A DNA stretch of 10,821 bases, from contig JAGGDZ010000406.1 of NCBI GenBank assembly GCA_024648655.1, forward strand, positions 1-10,821, given 5' to 3'. The position numbers and the translations under genes are program-made. Source of the DNA: Chloroflexota bacterium (lineage in GTDB: Bacteria; Chloroflexota; Dehalococcoidia; Lucifugimonadales; JADFKI01). The notes beneath the pieces are model-generated. The model saw only the letters and a list, made by a program, of their open reading frames with translations. It was not told the origin of the DNA and made no database searches. Position 1 is the stretch's first letter, and each line of letters starts with the position of its first letter. Positions 1 to 6,839 of this stretch are shown piece after piece.

Positions 1-554
1 TCAATCGCCTCAATCGCATCGCGGGGTATGCTTGCGACAACAGGGTTGCGCCACCCGTCGGCGGTCGCGTCGAAGATATTGCCATACGGACAGGGTATCG
101 CGTAAACTTCATCGCGCGCGGGCTTTCTGAGGTAGCACAGACGGACTTCTTGCGACCATCTACCGACTATGAACTCTTCCTGTTTGAACTCACCAAGCCA
201 GAACGCCACGCTGATGCCCTGTCCTTCTTGTACTCCCATTCGAGCATGGTTGGTAGGATTCACAGCGACTAGCTGGGCGCCATCTATATCGGCAGCCGCC
301 GTCCAGAGTTGATTGAGCTTGGGGGCGAAGGCTTCTTCTCGCTCGACCTGCCAGAAATCGTTAATTTTCTCCAACTTTGCCTCGCTGCCCGACGGAGCGG
401 TTATTGTAACCTGGTCGATCACATCCGGAGACACGGGCAGTATGCCCTCAAGCGTCAACTCGCTTGAGCCGGCGGCAATTAGACGCAGCACCAGTCCGGC
501 GACGCCAATCGCAATAAGGGCTATGAGTACATATCCGACCTGTTTACTCCCCAC
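1..554 (-). CDS. DUF4340 domain protein, N-terminal part (runs off left edge)
   Basis: This is the last visible gene of the exporter operon. It is open from a GTG start at 554 to the window edge, giving 184 codons. The start is chosen because GGAGAG lies 8 nt upstream, and because the frame is closed just above it by the stop codon of the preceding gene, which is in the same frame. Residues 8-23 form one hydrophobic segment (YVLIALIAIGVAGLVL), so the protein is probably anchored in the membrane with the rest outside. After it come features I associate with DUF4340: a 'D-Q-V-T-I ... K-L-E-K ... F-W-Q-V' beta segment near residues 48-68, then an 'LVAVNP..H.RMGV' stretch, and a 'VYAIPC ... WRNPVV' stretch near the edge. 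DUF4340 proteins are usual companions of GldG-type ABC exporter subunits. The role is unknown, probably an accessory periplasmic or extracytoplasmic part of the exporter. Confidence 0.8.
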   Translation of the reverse strand, partial: MGSKQVGYVLIALIAIGVAGLVLRLIAAGSSELTLEGILPVSPDVIDQVTITAPSGSEAKLEKINDFWQVEREEAFAPKLNQLWTAAADIDGAQLVAVNPTNHARMGVQEGQGISVAFWLGEFKQEEFIVGRWSQEVRLCYLRKPARDEVYAIPCPYGNIFDATADGWRNPVVASIPRDAIEAI

Positions 555-560
555 GCCTGT

Positions 561-580
561 TACTCTCCACTACTCTCCAC
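561..580. repeat. Perfect 10-bp tandem duplication at a gene junction
   Basis: TACTCTCCAC occurs twice with no gap, at 561-570 and 571-580. Read on the minus strand, the upstream copy (580-571) supplies the last sense codons of the permease/GldG gene and the first two bases of its TAG stop. The downstream copy (570-561) completes the stop and supplies the GGAGAG ribosome-binding site of the DUF4340 gene. The duplication thus sits across the stop codon and translation-start signal of two adjacent genes. Confidence 0.9.
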
Positions 581-2957
581 GAATGTAAGCCCTCAATCCT
601 TTGCTGCGCCTTGTTATGTAGCGGACTACTCCAAGAACTATGAAGACAATTGGGATACCGGCGATGTTCGCCAACTGAACCAGATTCCGGTGTGTCGGAG
701 AACTGAACGTCAGGTTACGTGTAGTTATCACCTTCGAGCGAATTTCCGCGAGGTTTTCTTCTTGAGCCAGCCAGTCTATAAGATTAAGCCCTAGCGCAAG
801 ATTCTCTTGAGCCTGGTTAACAATCGGGTCGGTAAGCCAATCCGAGTCGCCCACGACAACCATCCTGAACGAAGAATCGCCACTTCCGTTCTGACGGTTT
901 TCCTGGGATTCGATGGCGACTCCTATGTCGCTCTCGAAGAGCTGGCGGTCGGTCACATCCAGTTGAGGCGAGTTCGGCGTCACATCGCCGTAAGCATAGT
1001 CAACCGCAGCGAAGGGCGAAGTTCGCAGAAGCGGTATTGCCTCAACACTACCGACCTGAGAATCAGTGATGCCTAACGAGCTCGACCAAGGCAGCAGAAC
1101 CGACTCGACATCACCTGCGACCTTGCGGTCAACGGTCGGCACACGAGGCCAGTAAGGATATGGCAGACTCACGCTTCCGAGCGTGATCGTCTCGTTGGAC
1201 CGCAGGTCGAACACAAGGTTGTCCTCCACAAGGATGCCATAAGGCTCAAGGAAATCACCGAAGTGGAACTGATTAGGGTATGCTGCCATTTGCTGCGGGT
1301 CTATGAATACAGGTTCCACCAACGCCATCATCTTGCCGCCATTTTGAAGGAACACGCTTAGTGCCTCGTATTCCTGTGCGGCCATTGGCTGTGTAGGGCC
1401 GGCAATGATGAGCACATCCACACCTGTCAAGTCTAACGGCGTATCGCCATCGGATGACAACTCTGCGAGGTTGTATTGTTGAGAAAGGAGCCGCCCCAGT
1501 TCACTAAAGTTTTCCTGAAGGGGCTTTTCTCCGTGACCGGTAAGAAATGCGATTGTCTTACGCTCAACATCCTGCTGGAGCATGTTGTATGCCAGTGTAG
1601 CGACGCGGTATTCAAAACCGTCGAGTGAGCGAATGAACGGAATGACCTCGCGCTTGTCTGTGTAAGTCATCGACAGACCCAGGAAGCCGTTCTTAATTTC
1701 CAGTCCATTGGGCGTCTGAACATTAAAGCGTTGCGGCTCAATACCCGCCAGTTGCGCCTTGCGTGCCGTGTCCTGCGCATCCCGGTAGGTATTGGTTGCG
1801 GAGGTAAGGACGGTTTGAGCGCTTAGAGCGTCCTCTTCCGTTTCTGCATCCAGCACCGCCTGCTGGGCACTCTCCAAGGCTCTCTGTGCCTCTTCCAGCT
1901 CTTGAAAATCCAGGAAGCGGCGCACCAGTTTAACCTGTCCGCCACCCGCGTTTCCTGTCAGGTCTTCAAGAAAGTCGTTGATGTCCCGCGCCACCAGGTC
2001 AACTTGAACGGGCGGGTCTGCCGACTCGTAAAGCTCGATAGTAAGCAGATCATCAAGGCCGGAAAGTATCTGCTCGGTGCCATCGCTGAGAGTGAAAACC
2101 TTGTCGGCTGTGAGGTCAAGGCGTCCTTTCACGGATGCACCGAACCAGCCTACCAAAATACTGAGCACGATAAGAGCAGCAGTGCCGAGTTGAAGATTAC
2201 GATACTGTATTGTGCGATGGCTGCGTGTTCTGCCGCGCACGCTCAGGAACGTTGCACTCAGGAACGTCGATACAAGAGCAACGAAGTATAGAACATCGCG
2301 CAAATCAATAACGCCGCGCGCAATGCTGGAAAAGTGCGTTACCGGACTGAGGGACTGAAGCAGTGTCGCAAACTGTCCCGGCAAGGTTACGCTCACCGCG
2401 TCAAGTCCCAACAGCATCAGTACAAGGGTCACAAAAAGCCCTAAAATGAATGAGACAATCTGGTTGCGCGTTAGACTCGAGGTAAACAGACCGATTGAAA
2501 CCAGCGATGCTGCGAGGAAAATGCTTCCAATATATTGCGCGACGATGGCGCCCCAGTCGAGATTTCCCGCAGTCATGAGAGACAGCGGAATGCCGACTGT
2601 GGATACGATTGCGATCGCTACAAATACCAGTCCCGCAGTGAACTTTGCCAGCAGAATAACCCAGCCCTGTATGGGCTGAGTAAGCAGAATTTCGAGCGTG
2701 CCGTCTCGCTGCTCTTCGGCGAGGAGACGCATGGTAGCCGCAGGCACAAGTAGTGCGAGCAACCAGGGGATGGACGGGCTTTCGACCGCAAAGTCCACCG
2801 TGAACAGTGGGCGCAAGGACGCCTCTGAAGTTACGAAGGCAGACCGGAAGAATGACCAGGAGAGCAGAGCGAGGAAGACGACTATAAGGATGTAGCCTGT
2901 GGGCTGGTCGAAATATCCTTTCAAGTCCTTTCGGATTAAGGCGCGGAAGGAACGCAT
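570..2957 (-). CDS. Fused ABC-2 permease and GldG-like auxiliary protein
   Basis: A 795-residue protein combining two parts that are often separate genes. Residues 1-240 are an ABC-2/GldF-type permease: a cytoplasmic start 'RKDLKGYFDQPTGYI', the segment 'LAEEQRDGTLEILLTQP' near 79-95 that is typical of the family, and about six hydrophobic spans (near 21-42, 62-78, 98-122, 140-160, 168-186, 221-240). A seventh span (257-274) leads into the GldG/ABC_transp_aux part, marked by 'GRLDLTADKVFTLSDGT' at 278-294 and 'FLTGHGE' at 471-477. A final span lies about 30 residues from the end, followed by basic residues (ITRRSKGLR). An Ala/Glu/Gln-rich stretch at about 353-403 looks like a coiled coil. It starts 3 bp after the ATPase gene stops and is followed 15 bp later by the DUF4340 gene. 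It is probably the membrane core of an exporter; the substrate is unknown. In Bacteroidetes the related GldAFG set is linked to gliding, but here that role cannot be assumed. Confidence 0.9.
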   Translation of the reverse strand: MRSFRALIRKDLKGYFDQPTGYILIVVFLALLSWSFFRSAFVTSEASLRPLFTVDFAVESPSIPWLLALLVPAATMRLLAEEQRDGTLEILLTQPIQGWVILLAKFTAGLVFVAIAIVSTVGIPLSLMTAGNLDWGAIVAQYIGSIFLAASLVSIGLFTSSLTRNQIVSFILGLFVTLVLMLLGLDAVSVTLPGQFATLLQSLSPVTHFSSIARGVIDLRDVLYFVALVSTFLSATFLSVRGRTRSHRTIQYRNLQLGTAALIVLSILVGWFGASVKGRLDLTADKVFTLSDGTEQILSGLDDLLTIELYESADPPVQVDLVARDINDFLEDLTGNAGGGQVKLVRRFLDFQELEEAQRALESAQQAVLDAETEEDALSAQTVLTSATNTYRDAQDTARKAQLAGIEPQRFNVQTPNGLEIKNGFLGLSMTYTDKREVIPFIRSLDGFEYRVATLAYNMLQQDVERKTIAFLTGHGEKPLQENFSELGRLLSQQYNLAELSSDGDTPLDLTGVDVLIIAGPTQPMAAQEYEALSVFLQNGGKMMALVEPVFIDPQQMAAYPNQFHFGDFLEPYGILVEDNLVFDLRSNETITLGSVSLPYPYWPRVPTVDRKVAGDVESVLLPWSSSLGITDSQVGSVEAIPLLRTSPFAAVDYAYGDVTPNSPQLDVTDRQLFESDIGVAIESQENRQNGSGDSSFRMVVVGDSDWLTDPIVNQAQENLALGLNLIDWLAQEENLAEIRSKVITTRNLTFSSPTHRNLVQLANIAGIPIVFIVLGVVRYITRRSKGLRAYIRGE

Positions 2958-2960
2958 ATG

Positions 2961-3962
2961 CTATTCGTCCTCCTCCGAACTCTGAGACTGCTGTCCGGGC
3001 GAGGTGAGCGAATAGAAGACATCCTCCATGCGCGCCCTGTCTTCCCTCAGTTCCCACAGAATCCAGTCACGCCGCTTGGCAAGCCCGAATATCTCCGGGC
3101 GCAGGTCGGTCTGGTGGTCGACAGCCGTTATCGTGTATCGTTTCCTGCCGTCCACCGGGTCGTTCCGTTCTATATCGGCTATTCCTTCCAGTGAAGACAG
3201 TGATCTCTCCACGTCGTTGCCTTCAACCTCAATATGCACGGTTCGGATGCCTTGAGCCCTCTGCAACAATTCCTTGACGGGGCTGTCGGCGACAAGCCTG
3301 CCACGGCTTATGAGCAGTATCCGCTCGCACGTATTTTCAACTTCCTGCATCACATGCGTGCTGAGCATTACGGTTCTCTCTTGTCCAAGGGAACGAATGA
3401 GATCTCGAATGGTTAGGCGTTGGTTAGGGTCTAGCCCCTCTGTCGGTTCGTCTAATATCAGGATGGAAGGGCGATGCACAATCGCCTGAGCCAGGCCGAC
3501 TCGCTGCTTGTATCCCTTGGAAAGCTGCCCAATAGGGCGTGAATATACATCCTGCAAGCCGGTTTCTTCTACTGTCTGGGCGATGTTCTCACGTCTTCCA
3601 TTCTTGGTCAGTCCCCGCAAGTCGGCAACGAAATCAAGATATTCATTCACGAGCAGGTCAGCATAGACCGGATTGTTCTCTGGCAGGTAGCCGATGCGCT
3701 CTCTAGTTGCGATGTCGTGGTCCTTAGTGTCAAGACCATCTATATTGATGGCGCCCACGTCAGGCGTATAGAACGATGTGAGCATTCGCATCGTGGTAGT
3801 CTTGCCGGAACCATTCGGCCCCAGAAACCCAATGACCTCACCTTTGTTTACACTGAAGCTGAGGTCGTTTACAGCCGCCAGTTCTCCGAAGAATTTGGAG
3901 ACGCCGTTGACCTCGATGCTTACATCAGCATCGGCCTGTCTTGACTGCTCGACTGTAGTCAT
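2961..3962 (-). CDS. ABC transporter ATP-binding protein (GldA-like)
   Basis: A 333-residue ATPase that powers the exporter encoded just downstream. The nucleotide-binding domain fills about residues 15-225. It has Walker A GPNGSGKTT at 48-56, a Q-loop region 'GYLPENNPVY' at 91-100 (Glu where many ABC proteins have Gln, as I recall for GldA-like proteins), the ABC signature LSKGYKQRV at 147-155, Walker B ILILDEP at 167-173, the D-loop 'GLDP' and the switch His203. About 100 further residues end in an acidic tail (QSSEEDE), including the 'ARMEDVFYSLT' segment common in this subfamily. The ATG at 3962 has GGAGG 9 nt upstream. It is the first gene of the unit and runs into the permease gene with a 3-bp gap, so the two are surely co-translated. 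Specificity cannot be read from the sequence. Confidence 0.95.
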   Translation of the reverse strand: MTTVEQSRQADADVSIEVNGVSKFFGELAAVNDLSFSVNKGEVIGFLGPNGSGKTTTMRMLTSFYTPDVGAINIDGLDTKDHDIATRERIGYLPENNPVYADLLVNEYLDFVADLRGLTKNGRRENIAQTVEETGLQDVYSRPIGQLSKGYKQRVGLAQAIVHRPSILILDEPTEGLDPNQRLTIRDLIRSLGQERTVMLSTHVMQEVENTCERILLISRGRLVADSPVKELLQRAQGIRTVHIEVEGNDVERSLSSLEGIADIERNDPVDGRKRYTITAVDHQTDLRPEIFGLAKRRDWILWELREDRARMEDVFYSLTSPGQQSQSSEEDE

Positions 3963-4007
3963 AAGGCTATGCCTCCACGGATATACGCCACAACCTCAAG
4001 TGGGTTC

Positions 4008-4033
4008 GGTCACCCTCTATGGTCACCCTCTAT
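4008..4033. repeat. Perfect 13-bp tandem repeat in the exporter operon leader
   Basis: GGTCACCCTCTAT occurs twice back to back (4008-4020 and 4021-4033); on the coding strand the unit reads ATAGAGGGTGACC. The pair begins about 8 bp downstream of the TATAAT box of the exporter promoter, so it lies at or just after the expected transcription start and within the 5' untranslated leader. It could be a regulator binding site or a simple duplication. Confidence 0.85.
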
Positions 4034-4040
4034 TTAGAAA

Positions 4041-4046
4041 ATTATA
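4041..4046 (-). promoter_or_regulatory. -10 box of the exporter operon promoter
   Basis: The minus strand carries a perfect TATAAT here, 78 bp upstream of the ATPase start codon. The expected -35 region (about 4064-4070) has no good match to TTGACA, so the promoter is either weak or needs an activator. It lies between the likely groEL terminator and the tandem repeat. Confidence 0.5.
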
Positions 4047-4061
4047 GCAAAAGAGGAATAA

Positions 4062-4094
4062 ACGAACAGAAGGGGCAGTGTCTCGTCTGCCCCC
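4062..4094 (-). terminator. Likely rho-independent terminator of groEL
   Basis: On the minus strand, about 28 bp after the groEL stop codon, GGGGCAG (rc of 4087-4093) pairs with CTGCCCC (rc of 4072-4078) around an 8-nt loop. A T-rich but interrupted tail (TTCTGTTCGTTTATT) follows. The stem is strong; the imperfect T tract keeps confidence moderate. Confidence 0.5.
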
Positions 4095-4121
4095 ATTGTG
4101 AATGCATTATTGGAAATGCGC

Positions 4122-5723
4122 TTAGTCGTCGTATGGCGCGGGGAGTTTAGGCGGGTTCAGTTCAGTAATGAGCGATTCGGTAGTAAGAATCATTCCCGCA
4201 ACGCTGGCAGCGTTCTCCAAGGCGGACCGCACAACCTTTGTGGGATCGACGATGCCCATCTCGAACATGCTTCCGAAATTGCCGTCTTCCGCGTCAAACC
4301 CGTAGTCGCCTTCCCCGCTGCGAACGGCGTCCAGAACAACCACGCCACTGTAACCGGCATTATCCGAAATCAGTGTGAGAGGGGCGTCAGCGGCGGCGAA
4401 AGTAACCTCCGCTCCCGTGCCTTCATCACCGGACGCCTCAACCGACCGGCGTCCTGCTTGGGCAGCGCGGATAAGGGTAGTACCTCCCCCGGGAACAATT
4501 CCCTCCTCCATAGCGGCTCGCGTAGCTGCAAGCGCGTCTTCAAGGCGGTCTCGCTTCTCGCGTAATTCAATCTCCGTTGCAGCGCCGACTTTCAGGATGG
4601 CAACGCCGCCGGATAGCTTGGCTGCCCGCTCTTCCAGCTTCTCGCTATCGTAGTCAGAGGCGGTATCCTCTGCCTGTTGCCGTATCTGGTGAATGCGCGC
4701 TTCAATGTCTTGCGGGTTGCCACTGCCCTCAACGAACGTTGTATCGTCCTTCGTAGCAATGATCTTGCGACAGCGACCTAAGTCGTCAATCGTAGCCGAG
4801 TCCAGGCTGCGTCCAATCTCGGCGCTGATGACGTTCGCGCCGAACAGTATGGACATGTCCTCAAGTATCGCCTTGCGACGCTCACCGAATCCGGGCGCTT
4901 TTACCGCCAGAGCGTTTAGGTTGCCGCGCAGCTTGTTGACGACTAGTGTTGCAAGCGCCTCGCCCTCAACGTCCTCCGCAATAATGACGATGTTGCGGCT
5001 TACGGCATTCAACTGCTCAAGCATCGGCAGGACGTCGGCAATGGATGAAATCTTCTCAGATGTCAGAAGAATGTAGGGGTCGTCAATCTCTGTAACCATC
5101 TTTTCGAGGTCGGTTACAAAATGCGGCGAGAGGTAGCCGCGGTCAATCTCCATGCCTTCGACATATTCGATCTCATAGCCCATCGTTCGGGATTCTTCGA
5201 CAGTAATCGTGCCCTGAGCCCCCACTTTATCGAGAACGTTGGCGATGAGCGTGCCCATTTCATCTTCATGAGCGGCAAGCACGGCGATCTGCCTAACCTG
5301 TTCGTAAGCGGACACGGGCACTGACAGATTTGCAATTTCATCCTTCATTGCACTGACTGCAAGGTCAATTCCCGTCTTCAGAGCCATCGGGTTCGCGCCG
5401 GCCGCCATGTTCTTGAAGCCCTGCTGGATGATGCTCTGCGCCAGAATAGTCGATGTAGTTGTGCCATCGCCAACGACGTCGTTCGTCTTGCTGGCAGCGA
5501 CTTTGACGAGCTGCGCGCCCATATTCTCAAAAGGCTCGACCAGCTCAATTTCCTTGGCGATAGTTACTCCGTCGCTACAAATCTGCGGTGGGCCGAATTC
5601 CTTGTCGAGGACCACATTGCGACCACTTGGCCCCAAGGTAGCGCCGACCGCTCTAGCCAACGTGCCTATACCATCGAGTAGTTGGCTCCATGCTTCTTCT
5701 CGATTTTGGAATTGCTTTGCCAT
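4122..5723 (-). CDS. groEL: GroEL-type chaperonin (Hsp60), divergent and without adjacent groES
   Basis: A group I chaperonin of 533 residues from the preferred ATG at 5723. That ATG begins 'MAKQFQNREEAW', matches the usual GroEL N-terminus and has AGAGGT 7 nt upstream. An upstream in-frame GTG at 5732 would add three residues but overlaps the ribosome-binding site. Conserved elements include TLGPSGRNVVLDK, the SDG loop (Asp52 equivalent), GDGTTT, KAPGFGERRK, the catalytic Asp in 'LEDALAATRAAMEEG', VPGGG, and 'MFEMGIVDPTKVVRSALENAASVAG'. Departures: 'APLTLISDNAG' where most GroELs have 'PLRQI..NAG', and a C-terminus ending 'LPAPYDD' instead of a Gly-Gly-Met tail. No groES or CIRCE operator is seen, so it may be a second GroEL copy. 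It should fold proteins in the cytoplasm with a GroES encoded elsewhere. Confidence 0.95.
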   Translation of the reverse strand: MAKQFQNREEAWSQLLDGIGTLARAVGATLGPSGRNVVLDKEFGPPQICSDGVTIAKEIELVEPFENMGAQLVKVAASKTNDVVGDGTTTSTILAQSIIQQGFKNMAAGANPMALKTGIDLAVSAMKDEIANLSVPVSAYEQVRQIAVLAAHEDEMGTLIANVLDKVGAQGTITVEESRTMGYEIEYVEGMEIDRGYLSPHFVTDLEKMVTEIDDPYILLTSEKISSIADVLPMLEQLNAVSRNIVIIAEDVEGEALATLVVNKLRGNLNALAVKAPGFGERRKAILEDMSILFGANVISAEIGRSLDSATIDDLGRCRKIIATKDDTTFVEGSGNPQDIEARIHQIRQQAEDTASDYDSEKLEERAAKLSGGVAILKVGAATEIELREKRDRLEDALAATRAAMEEGIVPGGGTTLIRAAQAGRRSVEASGDEGTGAEVTFAAADAPLTLISDNAGYSGVVVLDAVRSGEGDYGFDAEDGNFGSMFEMGIVDPTKVVRSALENAASVAGMILTTESLITELNPPKLPAPYDD

Positions 5724-5730
5724 CTGTGAC

Positions 5731-5736
5731 ACCTCT
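5731..5736 (-). promoter_or_regulatory. Ribosome-binding site that fixes the groEL start
   Basis: AGAGGT on the minus strand, 7 nt before the ATG at 5723. It overlaps the alternative GTG codon at 5732-5730, which argues for the ATG as the real start. Confidence 0.65.
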
Positions 5737-5842
5737 TTGCTTGTCTATCGGTTCGTGAGCACCTTAGCCAATCAGCATAGTACATCCGCGATCTGGCCGT
5801 CCGTAATCCTCATCAGAACTACAGACTCTTGCACCAGTGATA

Positions 5843-5872
5843 ATTATACAAGGCGATTGGGATAGCTGCCAA
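5843..5872 (-). promoter_or_regulatory. Sigma-70-like promoter of groEL
   Basis: The minus strand reads TTGGCA (5872-5867), an 18-bp spacer, then TATAAT (5848-5843). This matches the consensus at 11 of 12 positions. Transcription would start near 5836, leaving a leader of about 110 nt. No inverted repeat of the CIRCE type (TTAGCACTC-N9-GAGTGCTAA) is found in the leader, so HrcA control is not supported. Confidence 0.7.
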
Positions 5873-5905
5873 CAAAAATCGGAATTCACAGGCATCGTCG
5901 GCCGA

Positions 5906-6772
5906 TTACTGGTGGACAGCAACCCCAACTCCCCCACCTGCGGCAATCGCTTCACCTGTGATCGAACCGGCCTTAGGCGAAGCAATGAACGCCACCACGT
6001 AGGCTACCTCTGATGCGTCGATGATGCGTCCGACTGCAATTCCGGAAGCGACTTGCGCTTCGACTTCTTCGCGCGTAACTCCCTGCCGTTGCGCTTGCCG
6101 CTCGTACATCGGAGTGGAGCGCTCAGTAATGGTTGTGCCAGGGTGAACGGTATTGACCGTGATTCCGAACTGCCCCAACTCGGAGGACATAGTCTTTGTC
6201 ATATGAACCAGGGAAAGATTGCGAAGTCCGCTGTATGTGCCGGAATTGCGTGCAGCAAGGCCTCCAATAATTATGATGCGCCCCCATCCTGCGCGCTGCA
6301 TGTGCGGAGCGGCCGCTTTTGCACAGCGCAAGTAGCCCACTACTTTCGTGTTGATGTCGGCAAGCAAATCATCAGTGTTGGCATGCGCCAGGCCGCCACC
6401 CACAAGACCGCCTGGAGCGGCAGCATTGTTCACGAGGATGTCAATGCCGCCCAGTTCGTCTGCCGCGATGTTAATTAGAGCCTGCACGTCGTCGTCGTCC
6501 GTGGTGTCGGCGCGAACGGCAATCAATCTTCTGCCCACGGCTGACAGGTCGTATCGTCGGGCGCGCCGTCCAGGGCCGAATGCTTGAGCGCTAACATGAC
6601 TGCTGCCCATAGCCGGAGCTATATCGCGCGCCGCATCGTCCAGCGCATCCAAGTCTCGGGCGGCAATAGCTATGTCAACACCCTCCTTGGCAAGCTCAAG
6701 GGCTATTGCTTTGCCGATTCCACGACTGCCTCCGGTTATCAGTGCCTTCTTGCCGCTGAGTTCCAAGTCCAT
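5906..6772 (-). CDS. SDR-family oxidoreductase with a non-canonical active site
   Basis: A 288-residue short-chain dehydrogenase/reductase fold protein. The Rossmann nucleotide-binding motif TGGSRGIG is at 13-20, NNAA at 115-118 and the structural Asn at 141. The usual catalytic Ser...Tyr-x-x-x-Lys is not present: the segment reads 'IIIIGGLAARNSGTY(180)SGLR(184)N', with Gly-Gly in place of the Ser region, a spacing about four residues short, and Arg at the Lys position. 'VHPGTTITERS' at 209-219 follows. I recall an SDR subgroup with 'RN' in this place, so this is probably a subfamily trait rather than damage. Residues about 56-82 form an Arg/Gly-rich insert before 'AVRADTTD'. The start has AAGGAG 8 nt upstream (AAGGAGAG then AATT). 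It lies 67 bp after the hydrolase gene on the same strand. The substrate is unknown. Confidence 0.9.
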   Translation of the reverse strand: MDLELSGKKALITGGSRGIGKAIALELAKEGVDIAIAARDLDALDDAARDIAPAMGSSHVSAQAFGPGRRARRYDLSAVGRRLIAVRADTTDDDDVQALINIAADELGGIDILVNNAAAPGGLVGGGLAHANTDDLLADINTKVVGYLRCAKAAAPHMQRAGWGRIIIIGGLAARNSGTYSGLRNLSLVHMTKTMSSELGQFGITVNTVHPGTTITERSTPMYERQAQRQGVTREEVEAQVASGIAVGRIIDASEVAYVVAFIASPKAGSITGEAIAAGGGVGVAVHQ

Positions 6773-6839
6773 AATTCTCTCCTTCGGAACTTGCGCGTCA
6801 CTATTTTTGCGTTTATCCGATCATCACGAATTTTCTCGC

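Noticed and set aside
2401..3057. 218-residue minus-strand open frame overlapping the permease and ATPase genes
   Set aside because: It is an out-of-frame shadow of two clear genes, with an Arg/His/Cys-rich composition and no recognisable motif.
4098..4565. 155-residue plus-strand open frame over the end of groEL
   Set aside because: It is antisense to conserved GroEL sequence and shows no protein-like pattern.
5724..5842. CIRCE / HrcA operator in the groEL leader
   Set aside because: No TTAGCACTC and GAGTGCTAA arms are present; only short partial resemblance around 5755-5775.
5870..5907. Terminator after the SDR gene
   Set aside because: AATCGG and CCGATT arms are followed by TTTTGTT on the minus strand, but the stem has 6 bp with a 19-nt loop, overlaps the stop codon and coincides with the groEL -35 region; too weak to call.
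6011..6032. Repeated GATGCGTC within the SDR gene
   Set aside because: The 8-bp repeat with a 3-bp gap encodes ordinary conserved residues (RIIDAS), so codon use explains it.
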